Assembly: GCA_904420095.1 (NCBI GenBank)
Contig: CAJFUB010000007.1
Span: 62,001 to 126,000 of the forward strand
DNA: 64,000 nucleotides
Source: an uncultured Clostridia bacterium
Lineage (GTDB): Bacteria > Bacillota > Clostridia > UBA1212 > UBA1255
Direction of reading: 5' to 3'
Under the pieces are notes generated by a model. It was not told the DNA's origin. It did no database searches and saw nothing but the letters and a program-made list of their open reading frames with translations. The position numbers were made by a program, and so were the translations under genes. Positions 1-9,033 of this stretch are shown piece after piece (the stretch's first letter is position 1; every line of letters begins with the position of its first letter).

Positions 1-350
1 GCGACATCCCCTGCCCTTTGCGTTTCCGGGAAAACGCGTCCGCCGCGTTCCGTAACGGTCTTTAAGCCCTGCTCTTGAAAAAAAGAAATAATGTCGGTAT
101 TAGAAAACTTTTTCAGCGCAGAAAATAAAAATTTGGGATTGTGCGGAATTCCTGCCATCAGCGAATCAAAATCGCAGTCGTTCGTCAGATTGCAGCGTCC
201 TTTGCCGGTAATACGCAGCTTTTTGCACAAAACTCCGTTTCGTTCAAGCACCGCGACTCTATTTCCGGCGGCGGCCGATTGTATGGCGGCCATAAGTCCG
301 GCCGGGCCGCCGCCGATCACGATGCAATCATAGTCAAACTTGGCTTTCAT
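1..350 (-). CDS. HI0933-family NAD(P)/FAD-dependent flavoprotein, N-terminal part
   Basis: This is the N-terminal ~116 residues of a flavoprotein that runs off the left edge. The start ATG is at 350. An N-terminal FAD-binding Rossmann motif is visible (VIGGGPAGLMAA), followed by the family signature of HI0933/YhiN proteins (KLRITGKGRCNLTN) and a GRVFPE segment. The family is usually about 400 residues of soluble flavoenzyme, mostly of undefined physiological role. The gene lies 9 nt downstream of the oadA-like gene on the same strand, so it is probably the last known member of that operon. The remainder is outside the window. Confidence 0.85.
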   Translation of the reverse strand, partial: MKAKFDYDCIVIGGGPAGLMAAIQSAAAGNRVAVLERNGVLCKKLRITGKGRCNLTNDCDFDSLMAGIPHNPKFLFSALKKFSNTDIISFFQEQGLKTVTERGGRVFPETQRAGDV

Positions 351-359
351 GTCCGATCG

Positions 360-1751
360 TTATACGGGATGAATTTTTGCTTCAAAATCCGCCTCCGATG
401 CGTCCAGCCCGTATTTTGCGGCCTGACGCTTTCGGAAAAAGGCCAGCGCCTGCTGTGGGAACAGCGCGTATGTGAGCACGTCTTCCTCCTGCTCGATATA
501 TTGCGTGATCTCCTGCCGGATTTTGTCAAGCTCCGGCGCAAGCAGGTCTGCCGGGCGGCAGGTAATGGGTTCTTCTCCCTTCAGGATCAGATTCTTGATT
601 TCTTCGCTGATGGGAGCCGGCGTCGCGCCGTACTCGCCTTTTACAATGCCTTTTGTCTCTTTCGTGACCATTTTATATCGCTCGCCGGAGAGCACGTTCA
701 ATACGGCCTGAGAGCCTACGATTTGACTGGAAGGAGTGACCAGAGGAGGATACCCAAGGTCTGCGCGAACGCGCGGTACTTCCTTTAGAACTTCGTCGTA
801 CCGGTCCATGGCATTGGCCTGCTTCAGCTGGGAAACGAGGTTCGACAGCATTCCGCCGGGGACCTGATAAATCAGAGCATTAATGTCTACGCCGAGCATT
901 TTCGGATCAAGCTGCCCGGACTGGATATACTCTTCGCGAATCGGCCGGAAATAATCCGCAATTTCGCTGAGCGCTTTCAAATCGAGGCCGGTATCATATT
1001 CTGTGCCTGCAAGCGCTGCGACGATCGGTTCGGTGGGCGGCTGAGAGGTTCCCATAGCAAACGGTGAAATCGCGCAGTCAATAATATCGACGCCTGCCTC
1101 AATCGCTTTCAGATATGTCATGGATCCGCAGCCGCTCGTATAATGCGTATGAAGCTCGATCGGAACAGAAACGTTTTCTTTTAAAGCTTTTACGAGCCGG
1201 TAGGCCTCATAGGGCAGCAGCAGCCCGGCCATGTCTTTGATGCAGATGGAGGACGCTCCCATTTCCTCAAGACGTTTGGCATCGCGTACGAAAATATCCT
1301 GATTGTGATACGGACTGATCGTATAGCAGATACAGCCCTGCGCATGTCCGCCCTCTTTGAGGCAGGCCTTCATTGCGCGCTCTATATTTCTGGGATCGTT
1401 GAGCGCGTCGAAAATACGGATGATGTCCATTCCGTTGGCGATCGCTTTTTGCACAAAATAATCAACGACGTCATCCGCGTAATGCTTATAGCCGAGAATA
1501 TTCTGTCCGCGCAGAAGCATTTGAAGCGGGGTTTTTTTGGCCTTTGCTTTGATCTTTCTGAGGCGGTCCCACGGATCTTCATTCAAAAAGCGCAGCGATG
1601 CGTCGAATGTCGCTCCGCCCCATGCCTCCAGCGCGTGATAACCGATGCGGTCCAGGCTCTCTACAATCGGAAGCATTTGCTCCGTAGTCATTCTGGTTGC
1701 AATCAGCGATTGATGCGCGTCCCTCAAAACGGTCTCTGTAATTTTAACCAT
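360..1751 (-). CDS. oadA: Oxaloacetate decarboxylase alpha / transcarboxylase 5S-like carboxyltransferase
   Basis: This 463-residue soluble biotin-dependent carboxyltransferase of the pyruvate/oxaloacetate class moves CO2 between biotin and pyruvate. Visible signatures are RDAHQSL near residue 10, the (beta/alpha)8 barrel with IRIFDALND, the metal-binding HTHYTSG segment, and SICIKDMAGLL, where the Lys is carboxylated in the family. The protein stops at ~460 residues without a fused biotinyl domain; biotin is carried by the separate protein encoded 18 nt upstream. It lies downstream of the carboxyl-transferase and biotin-carrier genes, giving the three polypeptides of a transcarboxylase (12S, 1.3S, 5S). 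No membrane beta subunit is in the window, so decarboxylase and transcarboxylase roles both remain possible. Confidence 0.85.
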   Translation of the reverse strand: MVKITETVLRDAHQSLIATRMTTEQMLPIVESLDRIGYHALEAWGGATFDASLRFLNEDPWDRLRKIKAKAKKTPLQMLLRGQNILGYKHYADDVVDYFVQKAIANGMDIIRIFDALNDPRNIERAMKACLKEGGHAQGCICYTISPYHNQDIFVRDAKRLEEMGASSICIKDMAGLLLPYEAYRLVKALKENVSVPIELHTHYTSGCGSMTYLKAIEAGVDIIDCAISPFAMGTSQPPTEPIVAALAGTEYDTGLDLKALSEIADYFRPIREEYIQSGQLDPKMLGVDINALIYQVPGGMLSNLVSQLKQANAMDRYDEVLKEVPRVRADLGYPPLVTPSSQIVGSQAVLNVLSGERYKMVTKETKGIVKGEYGATPAPISEEIKNLILKGEEPITCRPADLLAPELDKIRQEITQYIEQEEDVLTYALFPQQALAFFRKRQAAKYGLDASEADFEAKIHPV

Positions 1752-1769
1752 CGGTCTTCCAATCCTTTC

Positions 1770-2162
1770 TCAGTTATACGTAATCAGTATGTCGCCCGTG
1801 GAGACCGAGGCGCCCTGCGATACGTTGACAGATGCAATCGTGCAGTCCGCCGGCGAGGTAATATCGTTTTCCATTTTCATCGCTTCCAATACAAGGAAAA
1901 CGTCGCCCTTTTTCACAGCGTCGCCCGCTTTGACGTTAATTTTGACAATCGTGCCCGGCATCGGCGCGGTTACGGTATTCGCTCCTGCAGAGGGAGCAGA
2001 AGGCGCCGCCGCGGGTGCGGGAGGTACGGGAGCAGGCTCTTTTGCAGCGGCGGCCGGCGAAGCCGGAACCGGCTGGATCGGGGCAGAAGCGGCAGCACTT
2101 CCAACCTCTTCTACTTCCACTTCGTAAGAAACTCCGTTTACTTTGATGTTATATTTTTTCAT
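1770..2162 (-). CDS. Biotin carboxyl carrier protein (1.3S/gamma-type)
   Basis: This is a 130-residue biotin carrier. Residues 1-20 form a short conserved lead (MKKYNIKVNGVSYEVEVEE). Residues ~24-60 are a flexible Ala/Pro-rich linker. Residues ~62-130 are the biotinyl domain with the biotinylation motif EAMKMEND. This layout matches stand-alone carriers of sodium-pump decarboxylases and of transcarboxylase 1.3S. It would shuttle carboxybiotin between the two flanking carboxyltransferases, from which it is separated by 18 and 23 nt. A lipoyl role is disfavoured by the AMKM context. Confidence 0.9.
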   Translation of the reverse strand: MKKYNIKVNGVSYEVEVEEVGSAAASAPIQPVPASPAAAAKEPAPVPPAPAAAPSAPSAGANTVTAPMPGTIVKINVKAGDAVKKGDVFLVLEAMKMENDITSPADCTIASVNVSQGASVSTGDILITYN

Positions 2163-2185
2163 GATCTGATTGCCGTCCTTTCCTT

Positions 2186-3550
2186 TTAGTGAAATAAATA
2201 CAACGCGCTGATAATGCGCGCTCTGGTTTCGGCCGGAGAAATAATATCGTCTACAAATCCCTTGGAAGCAGCGTAGACGGGCGTTGCATAGTCTTTCCGG
2301 TATTTTTCGATTGCCTCTTTTCTGGCCTGGACCGGATCGCTGGCGGTCTTGATTTCCTCGTTATAAATAAGAAGCGCGCCTGCCTCCGGAGTCATTACGG
2401 AAATATCCGCGCCGCTCCAGGCATATACAAGATCCGCACCCGTTTGCTTGGCGTTCATAGAAAGGTATGCGCTTCCGTATGCCTTCCCCGTGATGATATT
2501 GATTTTGGGCATCTCGCTGTTTGAAAAAGAGGTGGTCAGCAGCGCGGCCGCCGACGGTAACGCCTTCTCCTCCTCTTCCGGCGAGACGGCGAAACCGCAC
2601 GTATTTGTAAGCGTCACCACAGGAATCGAAAATTTATCACAAAATGCAAGAAGACCGGAGATCTTCAGACACGCCGCCTGATCCAGTACACCGTCTCTTA
2701 CGGAAGGCTGATTTGCGACGATACATACGGAGCAATCTCCGATTTTTGCAAATCCCGTGACGGCATTCGGCGCATATTCTGCAGAAAGCTCCGTCCAGGT
2801 CCCTTCGTCTGCGATCTGTTCGATCAGCCGCTTCACGTCATACGGCTCGAACGTACCGAAGCCCTCCGCGCTGATCCATCTTGCGTAATCGTCTCCGGCT
2901 TCTGCGGCGGGAGCTTCGCAATCGGAATTATCCGGAAGATAACCGATCAGCGCTCGCAGCTTCTGAAAACAGTCGTTTAAATCCGTTCCCGTCATGGAAA
3001 GCATTCCGGCCTGCGCCGCGCAGGAAGCGGAGCCGATCTTTTTGCAATCGGCTTGGGACGCAGCCTGCAGGGCATCTTGTCCGGAAAAAGAAAAATAAGC
3101 GCCGTCCTGCGGCATAATCACAAAATCGGCCATCGATGCGATCAGCGCCGCGGCGCCGGTACATTTGCCGGCAACGAGCGCAAACACGGGGATGATGCCG
3201 AGCGCATTCGACAGGGCCTTCATAATTCGCCCGTACCCGTCCAGCACGTCAAGCCCTTCCCCGATCCTTGCCCCTGCCGAATCGATCAAAAACACAAAGG
3301 GGACGCCGGCCTTGACGGCCATATCGATGCACGCCGCGATTTTATGCGCATGCGCCGTTCCCACGGAGCCCTTCAATACGGATTCATCCTGGAATGCAGC
3401 AAAAACCGCTCTTCCGGCGACGGAACCGTAGCCCGTCGTCACGCCGTCTCCGGCAGGGCTTTCCGGATCTGCGGAAGGCGATAAAATATACGAGTTTGTC
3501 TGCACAAATGTATCTGCGTCGAAAAAACCGTTTAATATATCGTTGTTCAT
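2186..3550 (-). CDS. Acyl-CoA carboxyltransferase subunit (MmdA/12S-like)
   Basis: This 454-residue crotonase-fold carboxyltransferase belongs to the acyl-CoA class (methylmalonyl-CoA decarboxylase alpha, propionyl-CoA carboxylase beta, transcarboxylase 12S). N-terminal half: GRAVFAAFQDESVLKGSVG, then PFVFLIDSAGARIGEGLDVLDGYG. C-terminal half: KFSIPVVTLTNTCGF, then ITGKAYGSAYLSMN. It is some 50-60 residues shorter at the N terminus than typical 510-residue MmdA/12S proteins, as in several clostridial homologues. The ATG is preceded by GGAGGT at good spacing, and a consensus promoter lies just upstream. First gene of the trio with the biotin carrier and the OadA-like protein. Its acyl-CoA substrate cannot be told from sequence. 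Confidence 0.85.
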   Translation of the reverse strand: MNNDILNGFFDADTFVQTNSYILSPSADPESPAGDGVTTGYGSVAGRAVFAAFQDESVLKGSVGTAHAHKIAACIDMAVKAGVPFVFLIDSAGARIGEGLDVLDGYGRIMKALSNALGIIPVFALVAGKCTGAAALIASMADFVIMPQDGAYFSFSGQDALQAASQADCKKIGSASCAAQAGMLSMTGTDLNDCFQKLRALIGYLPDNSDCEAPAAEAGDDYARWISAEGFGTFEPYDVKRLIEQIADEGTWTELSAEYAPNAVTGFAKIGDCSVCIVANQPSVRDGVLDQAACLKISGLLAFCDKFSIPVVTLTNTCGFAVSPEEEEKALPSAAALLTTSFSNSEMPKINIITGKAYGSAYLSMNAKQTGADLVYAWSGADISVMTPEAGALLIYNEEIKTASDPVQARKEAIEKYRKDYATPVYAASKGFVDDIISPAETRARIISALYLFH

Positions 3551-3586
3551 ACTTTACCTCCAATCGGCAAAATATCTGCCTTATAC

Positions 3587-3615
3587 AGTATACCTTTCTT
3601 AAAGCTTCAAGTCAA
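3587..3615 (-). promoter_or_regulatory. Sigma-A-type promoter for the carboxyltransferase operon
   Basis: On the minus strand, TTGACT, a 17-nt spacer and TATACT are followed by the GGAGGT ribosome binding site and ATG of the carboxyltransferase gene. The -35 box lies inside the last codons of the upstream helicase gene, so the operon starts its own transcript here. Confidence 0.7.
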
Positions 3616-6031
3616 ATAAAAGCGTTTTAACTTCGTTGAAATTTTTGGCTTTTTTTATCCTGTAGTCCTCCGGGAACAGCGAGCCGTAGCGGCTCGAAAA
3701 ATATCGGCTGTCAAGGAAGAGCACGAAGCCGCGGTCTTCTGTCGTTCGAATAACCCTGCCTGCGGCCTGAATCACTTTATTGATGCCGGGATATACGTAC
3801 GCGTTTGCAAAACCGCTTCCTTCTTCTCTTTCTTCATGCCATTTCATAATCAATTCCCGTTCCGCGCATACCATCGGCAATCCTACGCCTACGATCATGG
3901 CGCCGGAAAGCCGGGAACCCGGTAGATCGATTCCTTCCGAAAATGCTCCGCCGAGTACGCACATCCCAATATGAATTTTCTGCGGATTTTCCGCAAACCC
4001 CTCCAGAAATGCTTCCCGGTCGGATGGACTGCCGCTTCTGGGCTGCACGGAAACGTATGTGGACAGAAAGTCTTCCTCTAAAAGCGACGCCACGTCGGCG
4101 AGATACTGGTAGGAGCTGAAGAACACCATGAAATTTCCTCTGCCGCAGCATGCGGAATCAGCGTATTCTTTGATCAGCATAATATATTTTGCAACCTTTT
4201 CGTAATATGCGGCGCGCTTTGCATATGTGGTCTGGACGTCTGCCGCAAAAATTGCAAGGCGATTTTCCGGCGGAAAGGGAGACGGAATTTTGATAAAAAG
4301 ATCTTCTTCTCTTCGCGCGCCAAGCGCCTGGGTATAAAAAGCGAACGGCAACAATGTGGCGGAAAAAAATACGGAAGCGAGCGCATTCCCTGTACACGCC
4401 TGAATCAGATCCGCGGGATTGGCGCAAAACAGCGTATAAGAAAGATCGCGATCCTTCCTGTCAAAAAAGGCATAATAGTTGCCGTCAAAACGTTTTGCAG
4501 TATCACAAAAAAATTTCGTTTCGAAATAAAGCGCAAGGATCGGAGTGCGAAGCTCCTTCGGAACCTCATTCTCTTTCAGAAGCTCATACGCAGATTCCGT
4601 ATAATCGGCACAGCGCTTGATCAGCTCGGGATCGGCTGCTTCCGAGCATTCCGGGAGCTGCTCCAGCTCTTTTTCTTTTGCAAGAAAAAAAGAGTTCAGC
4701 GCTGAGGCCCGCTTTCTGAGCGTCTTAACGGTTTTCCTCTCTGAGCCCTTTAAAAGACGCATCAATTCGAGAAACGGCTTTTTCTGAATTCGCGCGGTAT
4801 ACATTTCTCTGGCTCGATCGGGAAGGTTATGCGCTTCGTCGATCAGATAAACGTACGGCTCTTTTTTGCCAGAATTCTGCAACTCACCGAAATAACGTTG
4901 CAGGCGCGCCGTTGGGTCAAATAAATAATTATAGTCTCCAATGATGAGATCACACCAGAGGGAAAGATCCAGCTGCAATTCGAACGGACAGACTTCATGC
5001 TGCTCAGAAAGCGCACAGATTTCTTCCTTTGTAAATTGACGCCGGGAAAGAAGGGCGCTGTAAAGACAGGCGTTGATCCGATCGTAATGCCCGCGTGCGC
5101 GCGAACACGTATCCGGATTACAATCCGGCGTTTCCATCGGACAGATTTTTTCCTTAGAGGTCAGCGAGATCGTGAGCAGCTCTGGAAGCTGATCCCCGAG
5201 CAGAGCCGCGGCCGCCGCCGGTGGTCTGGCCCCGGCATTGGTAGCCGTCAAATAAAATATTTTTTTGATTTCTGCGCCGGATTCCGCAGTACACATTGCT
5301 TTCAGCACCGGGAATAGCACAGAAATCGTTTTTCCAATTCCGGTCGGAGCATTGACATAGATGTTTGAACCGGTATTTTTCGTTATTGTTTTATAAACCG
5401 AAACCGCAAGCTCCCGCTGGCCGCGCCGATAGGAAGGAAAAGGAAACTTTAAAGCACAGAGCTCCTGCTGAAGCAAATTGTGCCGATTTGCTTCCCAAGA
5501 AATCCATTTTATATATTCGTCAATAAGTCCGTTAAAATATTGAAGAAGCTCCGACTCCGTAAAATTTGTTCGGAATTCTGTCCGGCTTTTCTCAGTGACA
5601 TGATAATAAAGAATATGGATGCAGATCTCTTCGCTGCGATATTCCGGCAGCATTTCGAGTATGGCGGCATAGCATACCGCTTGAGCGGTATGGAGCGGCT
5701 CCGGACCGTTTTCCTCACGAAAATGGGAATCGACCGTCTTGATTTCATCGACATGAAGCACGCCGTCTTTTTGGTAAAACCCGTCGCAGCGGCCTTCTAC
5801 CTCCAATCGGACGCCGTTTGCTTCTTTCGAAAAGCGGAGGCCTTTTTCTGCCGTATATCCTTCGATTTCCGTTTTAAACAGGCCTTGCAGCTTTCTGTGC
5901 AGATCTGCGCCTAAAAGTGCCCGCTCCGGCGAGAAGAATGCATCTCCTGGAACGATATCGCCGTGGCGGAGCAGAAATTCCACCATTTCTCTGACGTTAA
6001 CGGTGTATTTTACGCTTTCTTTTTCCATCAT
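3599..6031 (-). CDS. Rad3/DinG-type DNA helicase with N-terminal PD-(D/E)XK nuclease-like domain
   Basis: This 810-residue superfamily 2 XPD/DinG-type helicase has a nuclease-like front end. Residues ~70-100 carry a Cas4/RecB-like PD-(D/E)XK signature (EGRCDGF, then VDEIKT). The helicase follows: Walker A NAPTGIGKT (~230); a cysteine cluster suggesting a 4Fe-4S domain (CPMETPDCNPDTCSRA and later CPFELQ); DEAH box YLIDEAHNLPDRA; C-terminal motif VIQAAGRVIRTTEDRG. Such proteins unwind DNA 5'-3' in repair or replication restart. The ATG overlaps the hemW stop by 4 nt, so translation is coupled. In many Firmicutes hrcA-grpE-dnaK follow hemW; here this helicase takes that place. Confidence 0.85.
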   Translation of the reverse strand: MMEKESVKYTVNVREMVEFLLRHGDIVPGDAFFSPERALLGADLHRKLQGLFKTEIEGYTAEKGLRFSKEANGVRLEVEGRCDGFYQKDGVLHVDEIKTVDSHFREENGPEPLHTAQAVCYAAILEMLPEYRSEEICIHILYYHVTEKSRTEFRTNFTESELLQYFNGLIDEYIKWISWEANRHNLLQQELCALKFPFPSYRRGQRELAVSVYKTITKNTGSNIYVNAPTGIGKTISVLFPVLKAMCTAESGAEIKKIFYLTATNAGARPPAAAAALLGDQLPELLTISLTSKEKICPMETPDCNPDTCSRARGHYDRINACLYSALLSRRQFTKEEICALSEQHEVCPFELQLDLSLWCDLIIGDYNYLFDPTARLQRYFGELQNSGKKEPYVYLIDEAHNLPDRAREMYTARIQKKPFLELMRLLKGSERKTVKTLRKRASALNSFFLAKEKELEQLPECSEAADPELIKRCADYTESAYELLKENEVPKELRTPILALYFETKFFCDTAKRFDGNYYAFFDRKDRDLSYTLFCANPADLIQACTGNALASVFFSATLLPFAFYTQALGARREEDLFIKIPSPFPPENRLAIFAADVQTTYAKRAAYYEKVAKYIMLIKEYADSACCGRGNFMVFFSSYQYLADVASLLEEDFLSTYVSVQPRSGSPSDREAFLEGFAENPQKIHIGMCVLGGAFSEGIDLPGSRLSGAMIVGVGLPMVCAERELIMKWHEEREEGSGFANAYVYPGINKVIQAAGRVIRTTEDRGFVLFLDSRYFSSRYGSLFPEDYRIKKAKNFNEVKTLLFDLKL

Positions 6032-7194
6032 AGCAGAAATTCCCGGAAAACGTCGTTTGCATAGTCCAAGCCGCGGGTGGTAAGCCTTGCTCCATCCTTG
6101 ATCGTAATCAGGTCTTTTTTCTCGAGCCGTTCCAGCTGCTGGGAGAATCGGTCAAAGTAACTGCAGCCGAAGCGTTCCGCAAACGCTTCCGGAGAAGGAC
6201 CTTTCAGCTTTCGGAAGCCGAGCATCATAAATTCGTTCATCTGCTCTTCGCGAGAGATGCGTTCCGTAGATCCTGCGTACAGCCCCATACAATAGTCCTT
6301 CAGAATTTCCGTATTCGATTCCCGGATATAATCCCCGTTGGGATTTTCCCGATTCTCGGGATAATAGGAGGCGGCTCCGAGCCCCATGCCGAGATATGGA
6401 AGGCATTCCCAGTATTTTAGATTATGCCTGCTTTTATATGTTTTCCTTGCATAGTTTGAAATTTCATACTGATAGATTTTTTGCGTATTCAGAAATTTCC
6501 GGATACTGTAATACATCTGCCGCTCCAGCCCGCTGTCGATCTCCCTGGCACGGTCCTGCTTGAAAAGCCTGGACAGCGGCGTATTATCTTCAATGATAAT
6601 GCTGTATGCGGAAACATGCTTTGCGCCCCACGCGCAAACACGCTCCAAATCTTCCTGCAGCTCCTCAAACGTTTCTCCCGGTTCTGCTCCGATTTGAGGG
6701 ATTCCAAAGATCAGGTCGCAGCTGATGTCTCTGAAGCCCGTTTCCTTTGCCATACGAACCGTTTCTTCGCAGTCAGCACCGTTATGTATCCTGCCGAGCG
6801 CCCGAAGCAGCCGATCCTGAGTGCTTTGCACTCCGATGCTGACGCGGTTTACGCCCGCCTGCCGGTAAATTTCGAAATGGTCCCACGTTGCGGTTCCCGG
6901 ATTGATCTCAACGGTGATTTCTGCATAATCGCGAACAGGTTTAACGGCTCTGACACATTTGAGCAATTCATAAATAATCAGAGGATCAACGCAGCTCGGC
7001 GTTCCTCCCCCGATATAGATACTGTCGACACAGCCGTCGATCCGTTCGCTTTTGATGAACCACTCGTCACGGAGCGCTCCAAAATATTTTTCTTTTTCTT
7101 CCGCCGGAACCATGAAGGACGGAAACGAGAGAAAATCGCAGTAAATGCATTTTTTTACGCAAAAAGGAATATGAAAATACAGTCCGTAATCCAT
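6028..7194 (-). CDS. hemW: Radical SAM heme chaperone HemW (coproporphyrinogen oxidase-like)
   Basis: This protein has ~388 residues from the ATG at 7194. The frame stays open upstream into lepA, but the family begins at MDYGLYFHIPFC. The radical SAM cluster motif is CVKKCIYCDF (CX3CX2C plus the extra Cys of HemW). It is followed by YIGGGTPS, VSIGVQS, the DLIFGIP motif, and a C-terminal winged-helix HemN_C domain. The family inserts or chaperones heme rather than oxidising coproporphyrinogen. It lies 17 nt after lepA in the standard spoIIP-lepA-hemW order. No strong ribosome binding site is visible, so translation probably depends on lepA. Confidence 0.9.
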   Translation of the reverse strand: MDYGLYFHIPFCVKKCIYCDFLSFPSFMVPAEEKEKYFGALRDEWFIKSERIDGCVDSIYIGGGTPSCVDPLIIYELLKCVRAVKPVRDYAEITVEINPGTATWDHFEIYRQAGVNRVSIGVQSTQDRLLRALGRIHNGADCEETVRMAKETGFRDISCDLIFGIPQIGAEPGETFEELQEDLERVCAWGAKHVSAYSIIIEDNTPLSRLFKQDRAREIDSGLERQMYYSIRKFLNTQKIYQYEISNYARKTYKSRHNLKYWECLPYLGMGLGAASYYPENRENPNGDYIRESNTEILKDYCMGLYAGSTERISREEQMNEFMMLGFRKLKGPSPEAFAERFGCSYFDRFSQQLERLEKKDLITIKDGARLTTRGLDYANDVFREFLL

Positions 7195-7211
7195 ATGCGG
7201 ATTCAATGCGC

Positions 7212-9017
7212 TCAGCCGTCCAGCTTCAGGACGCTCAGGAAAGCCTCCTGCGGTACTTCCACGCTGCCGAACTGACGCATTTTCTTTTTTCCCTCCTTTT
7301 GCTTTTCGAGCAGTTTCTTTTTTCTCGAAATATCGCCGCCGTAGCATTTTGCAAGAACATCCTTACGGTACGCTTTTATCGTTTCGCGGGCAATGATTTT
7401 TCCGCCGATGCAGGCCTGAATCGGGACCTCGAATTGATGACGCGGAATGGTTTCCTTCAGCTTTTCGGCAATTTTTCTCCCCCGTGCGTACGCTTTATCG
7501 GCATGTACAATAAGAGAAAGCGCGTCTACGATTTCGCCGTTCAGATAAATGTCCATTTTCACGAGATTCGATTTCTGATACCCCTGGATTTCATAATCCA
7601 AAGAGGCATATCCTCGCGTCCTGGACTTCAGCGCGTCAAAGAAATCGTATATGACTTCATTCAGGGGAAGCTCATAAGTCATAAGTACGCGGGTATTTTC
7701 AATATAATCCATATTCAGGAAGGTTCCCCTGCGTTCTGTTGCAAGCTCCATGACGTTACCTACGTATTCCGTGGGCGTCATAATGGAAGCCTTCACAATG
7801 GGCTCCTCGATGTATTCGATCTCGCTTGGATTCGGCATATTGGTGGGATTGTCAAGCAGCAGCGTTTCGCCGTTTGTCTTGTGGATGCGGTAAATGACGC
7901 TTGGCGTCGTAGAGATCAGCTCAAGATGATATTCGCGGGAAAGGCGTTCCTGTATAATTTCCAGGTGCAGAAGGCCCAGAAAGCCGCAGCGAAATCCGAA
8001 GCCAAGCGCCTTAGAGCTTTCCGGCTCAAAGATCAGGGAGGCGTCGTTAAGCTGCAGTTTTCCCAGTGCGTCTCTTAAATCCTCATAATCCGCGCCGTCA
8101 ATGGGATAAACACCGCAGAACACCATCGGCTGGACCTTTTTGTAGCCAGGGAGCGCTTCCTGCGCGGGATTTGCGGCAAGCGTGACGGTATCTCCGACGG
8201 TAGCGTCCGTAATATTTTTAATGGCGGCGGCAATGTAGCCGACCTCTCCGGCCTCCAAAGCTTCTGACTGCTGCAGCACGCCGGGCTTGAACCAGCCCGT
8301 TTCCGTTACGATATATTCTTTTCCGGAGGCCATTAAACGGATCGCATCGCCTTTTTGAAGCCGGCCGTCGAAAACGCGCACATAAATGATAACGCCTTTG
8401 TAAGGATCGTAATAAGAATCGAAGATCAGGGCTCGGAGCGGCGCGGCTCTGTCGCCCGACGGCGGCGGAATCTGTTTTACGATTGCTTCCAGAACCGCTT
8501 CGATGCCGATCCCCGCCTTTGCGGAGATCAGCGGCGCATCCTCTGCCGGGAGTCCGATTACATCTTCAATTTCCTTTTTGACGACTTCTGGCTGAGCGGC
8601 CGGCAAATCGATCTTATTAATGACGGGAATGACTTCCAGATTGTGATCGATCGCCTGATAAACGTTTGCAAGCGTCTGGGCCTCGACGCCCTGGGCGGCG
8701 TCAACCACAAGTACCGCGCCCTCGCAGGCGGAAAGCGTGCGGGAAACCTCATAATTGAAATCGACATGGCCGGGAGTATCAATCAGGTTGAAAATATAAA
8801 GCTCGCCGTCCTCCGCTTTATAATTAAGGCGGACGGACTGCGCTTTAATAGTGATTCCGCGCTCCCGCTCAAGCTCCATATTATCCAGAACCTGAGCTTC
8901 CATTTCTCTTTGCGTGAGGACGCCTGTCAATTCAAGGATTCTGTCTGCCAAGGTAGATTTTCCATGGTCGATATGTGCAATAATACAAAAATTTCGGATC
9001 TTATCGATGTCGCTCAT
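7212..9017 (-). CDS. lepA: Elongation factor 4 (LepA)
   Basis: This ~601-residue ribosomal back-translocase GTPase acts on stalled ribosomes. The G1 motif [14 protein letters not shown] is near the N terminus, followed by [12 protein letters not shown] (switch I), DTPGHVDF (G3) and NKIDLP (G4). The EF4-specific C-terminal domain includes the [19 protein letters not shown] motif. The start was placed at the ATG at 9017 ([10 protein letters not shown]), preceded by GAGGAG at 6-nt spacing; the longer open frame upstream has no such support. It sits 16 nt after spoIIP, as in other sporulating Firmicutes. Confidence 0.97.
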   Translation of the reverse strand: MSDIDKIRNFCIIAHIDHGKSTLADRILELTGVLTQREMEAQVLDNMELERERGITIKAQSVRLNYKAEDGELYIFNLIDTPGHVDFNYEVSRTLSACEGAVLVVDAAQGVEAQTLANVYQAIDHNLEVIPVINKIDLPAAQPEVVKKEIEDVIGLPAEDAPLISAKAGIGIEAVLEAIVKQIPPPSGDRAAPLRALIFDSYYDPYKGVIIYVRVFDGRLQKGDAIRLMASGKEYIVTETGWFKPGVLQQSEALEAGEVGYIAAAIKNITDATVGDTVTLAANPAQEALPGYKKVQPMVFCGVYPIDGADYEDLRDALGKLQLNDASLIFEPESSKALGFGFRCGFLGLLHLEIIQERLSREYHLELISTTPSVIYRIHKTNGETLLLDNPTNMPNPSEIEYIEEPIVKASIMTPTEYVGNVMELATERRGTFLNMDYIENTRVLMTYELPLNEVIYDFFDALKSRTRGYASLDYEIQGYQKSNLVKMDIYLNGEIVDALSLIVHADKAYARGRKIAEKLKETIPRHQFEVPIQACIGGKIIARETIKAYRKDVLAKCYGGDISRKKKLLEKQKEGKKKMRQFGSVEVPQEAFLSVLKLDG

Positions 9018-9033
9018 GTCGTTCTCCTCATTG

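Noticed and set aside
141-788. Plus-strand open frames across the first 27 kb
   Set aside because: They mirror well-identified minus-strand genes, lack ribosome sites and show no family motifs.
3053-3484. Long plus-strand frame opposite the carboxyltransferase
   Set aside because: Antisense shadow of a conserved enzyme; composition is basic and unstructured.
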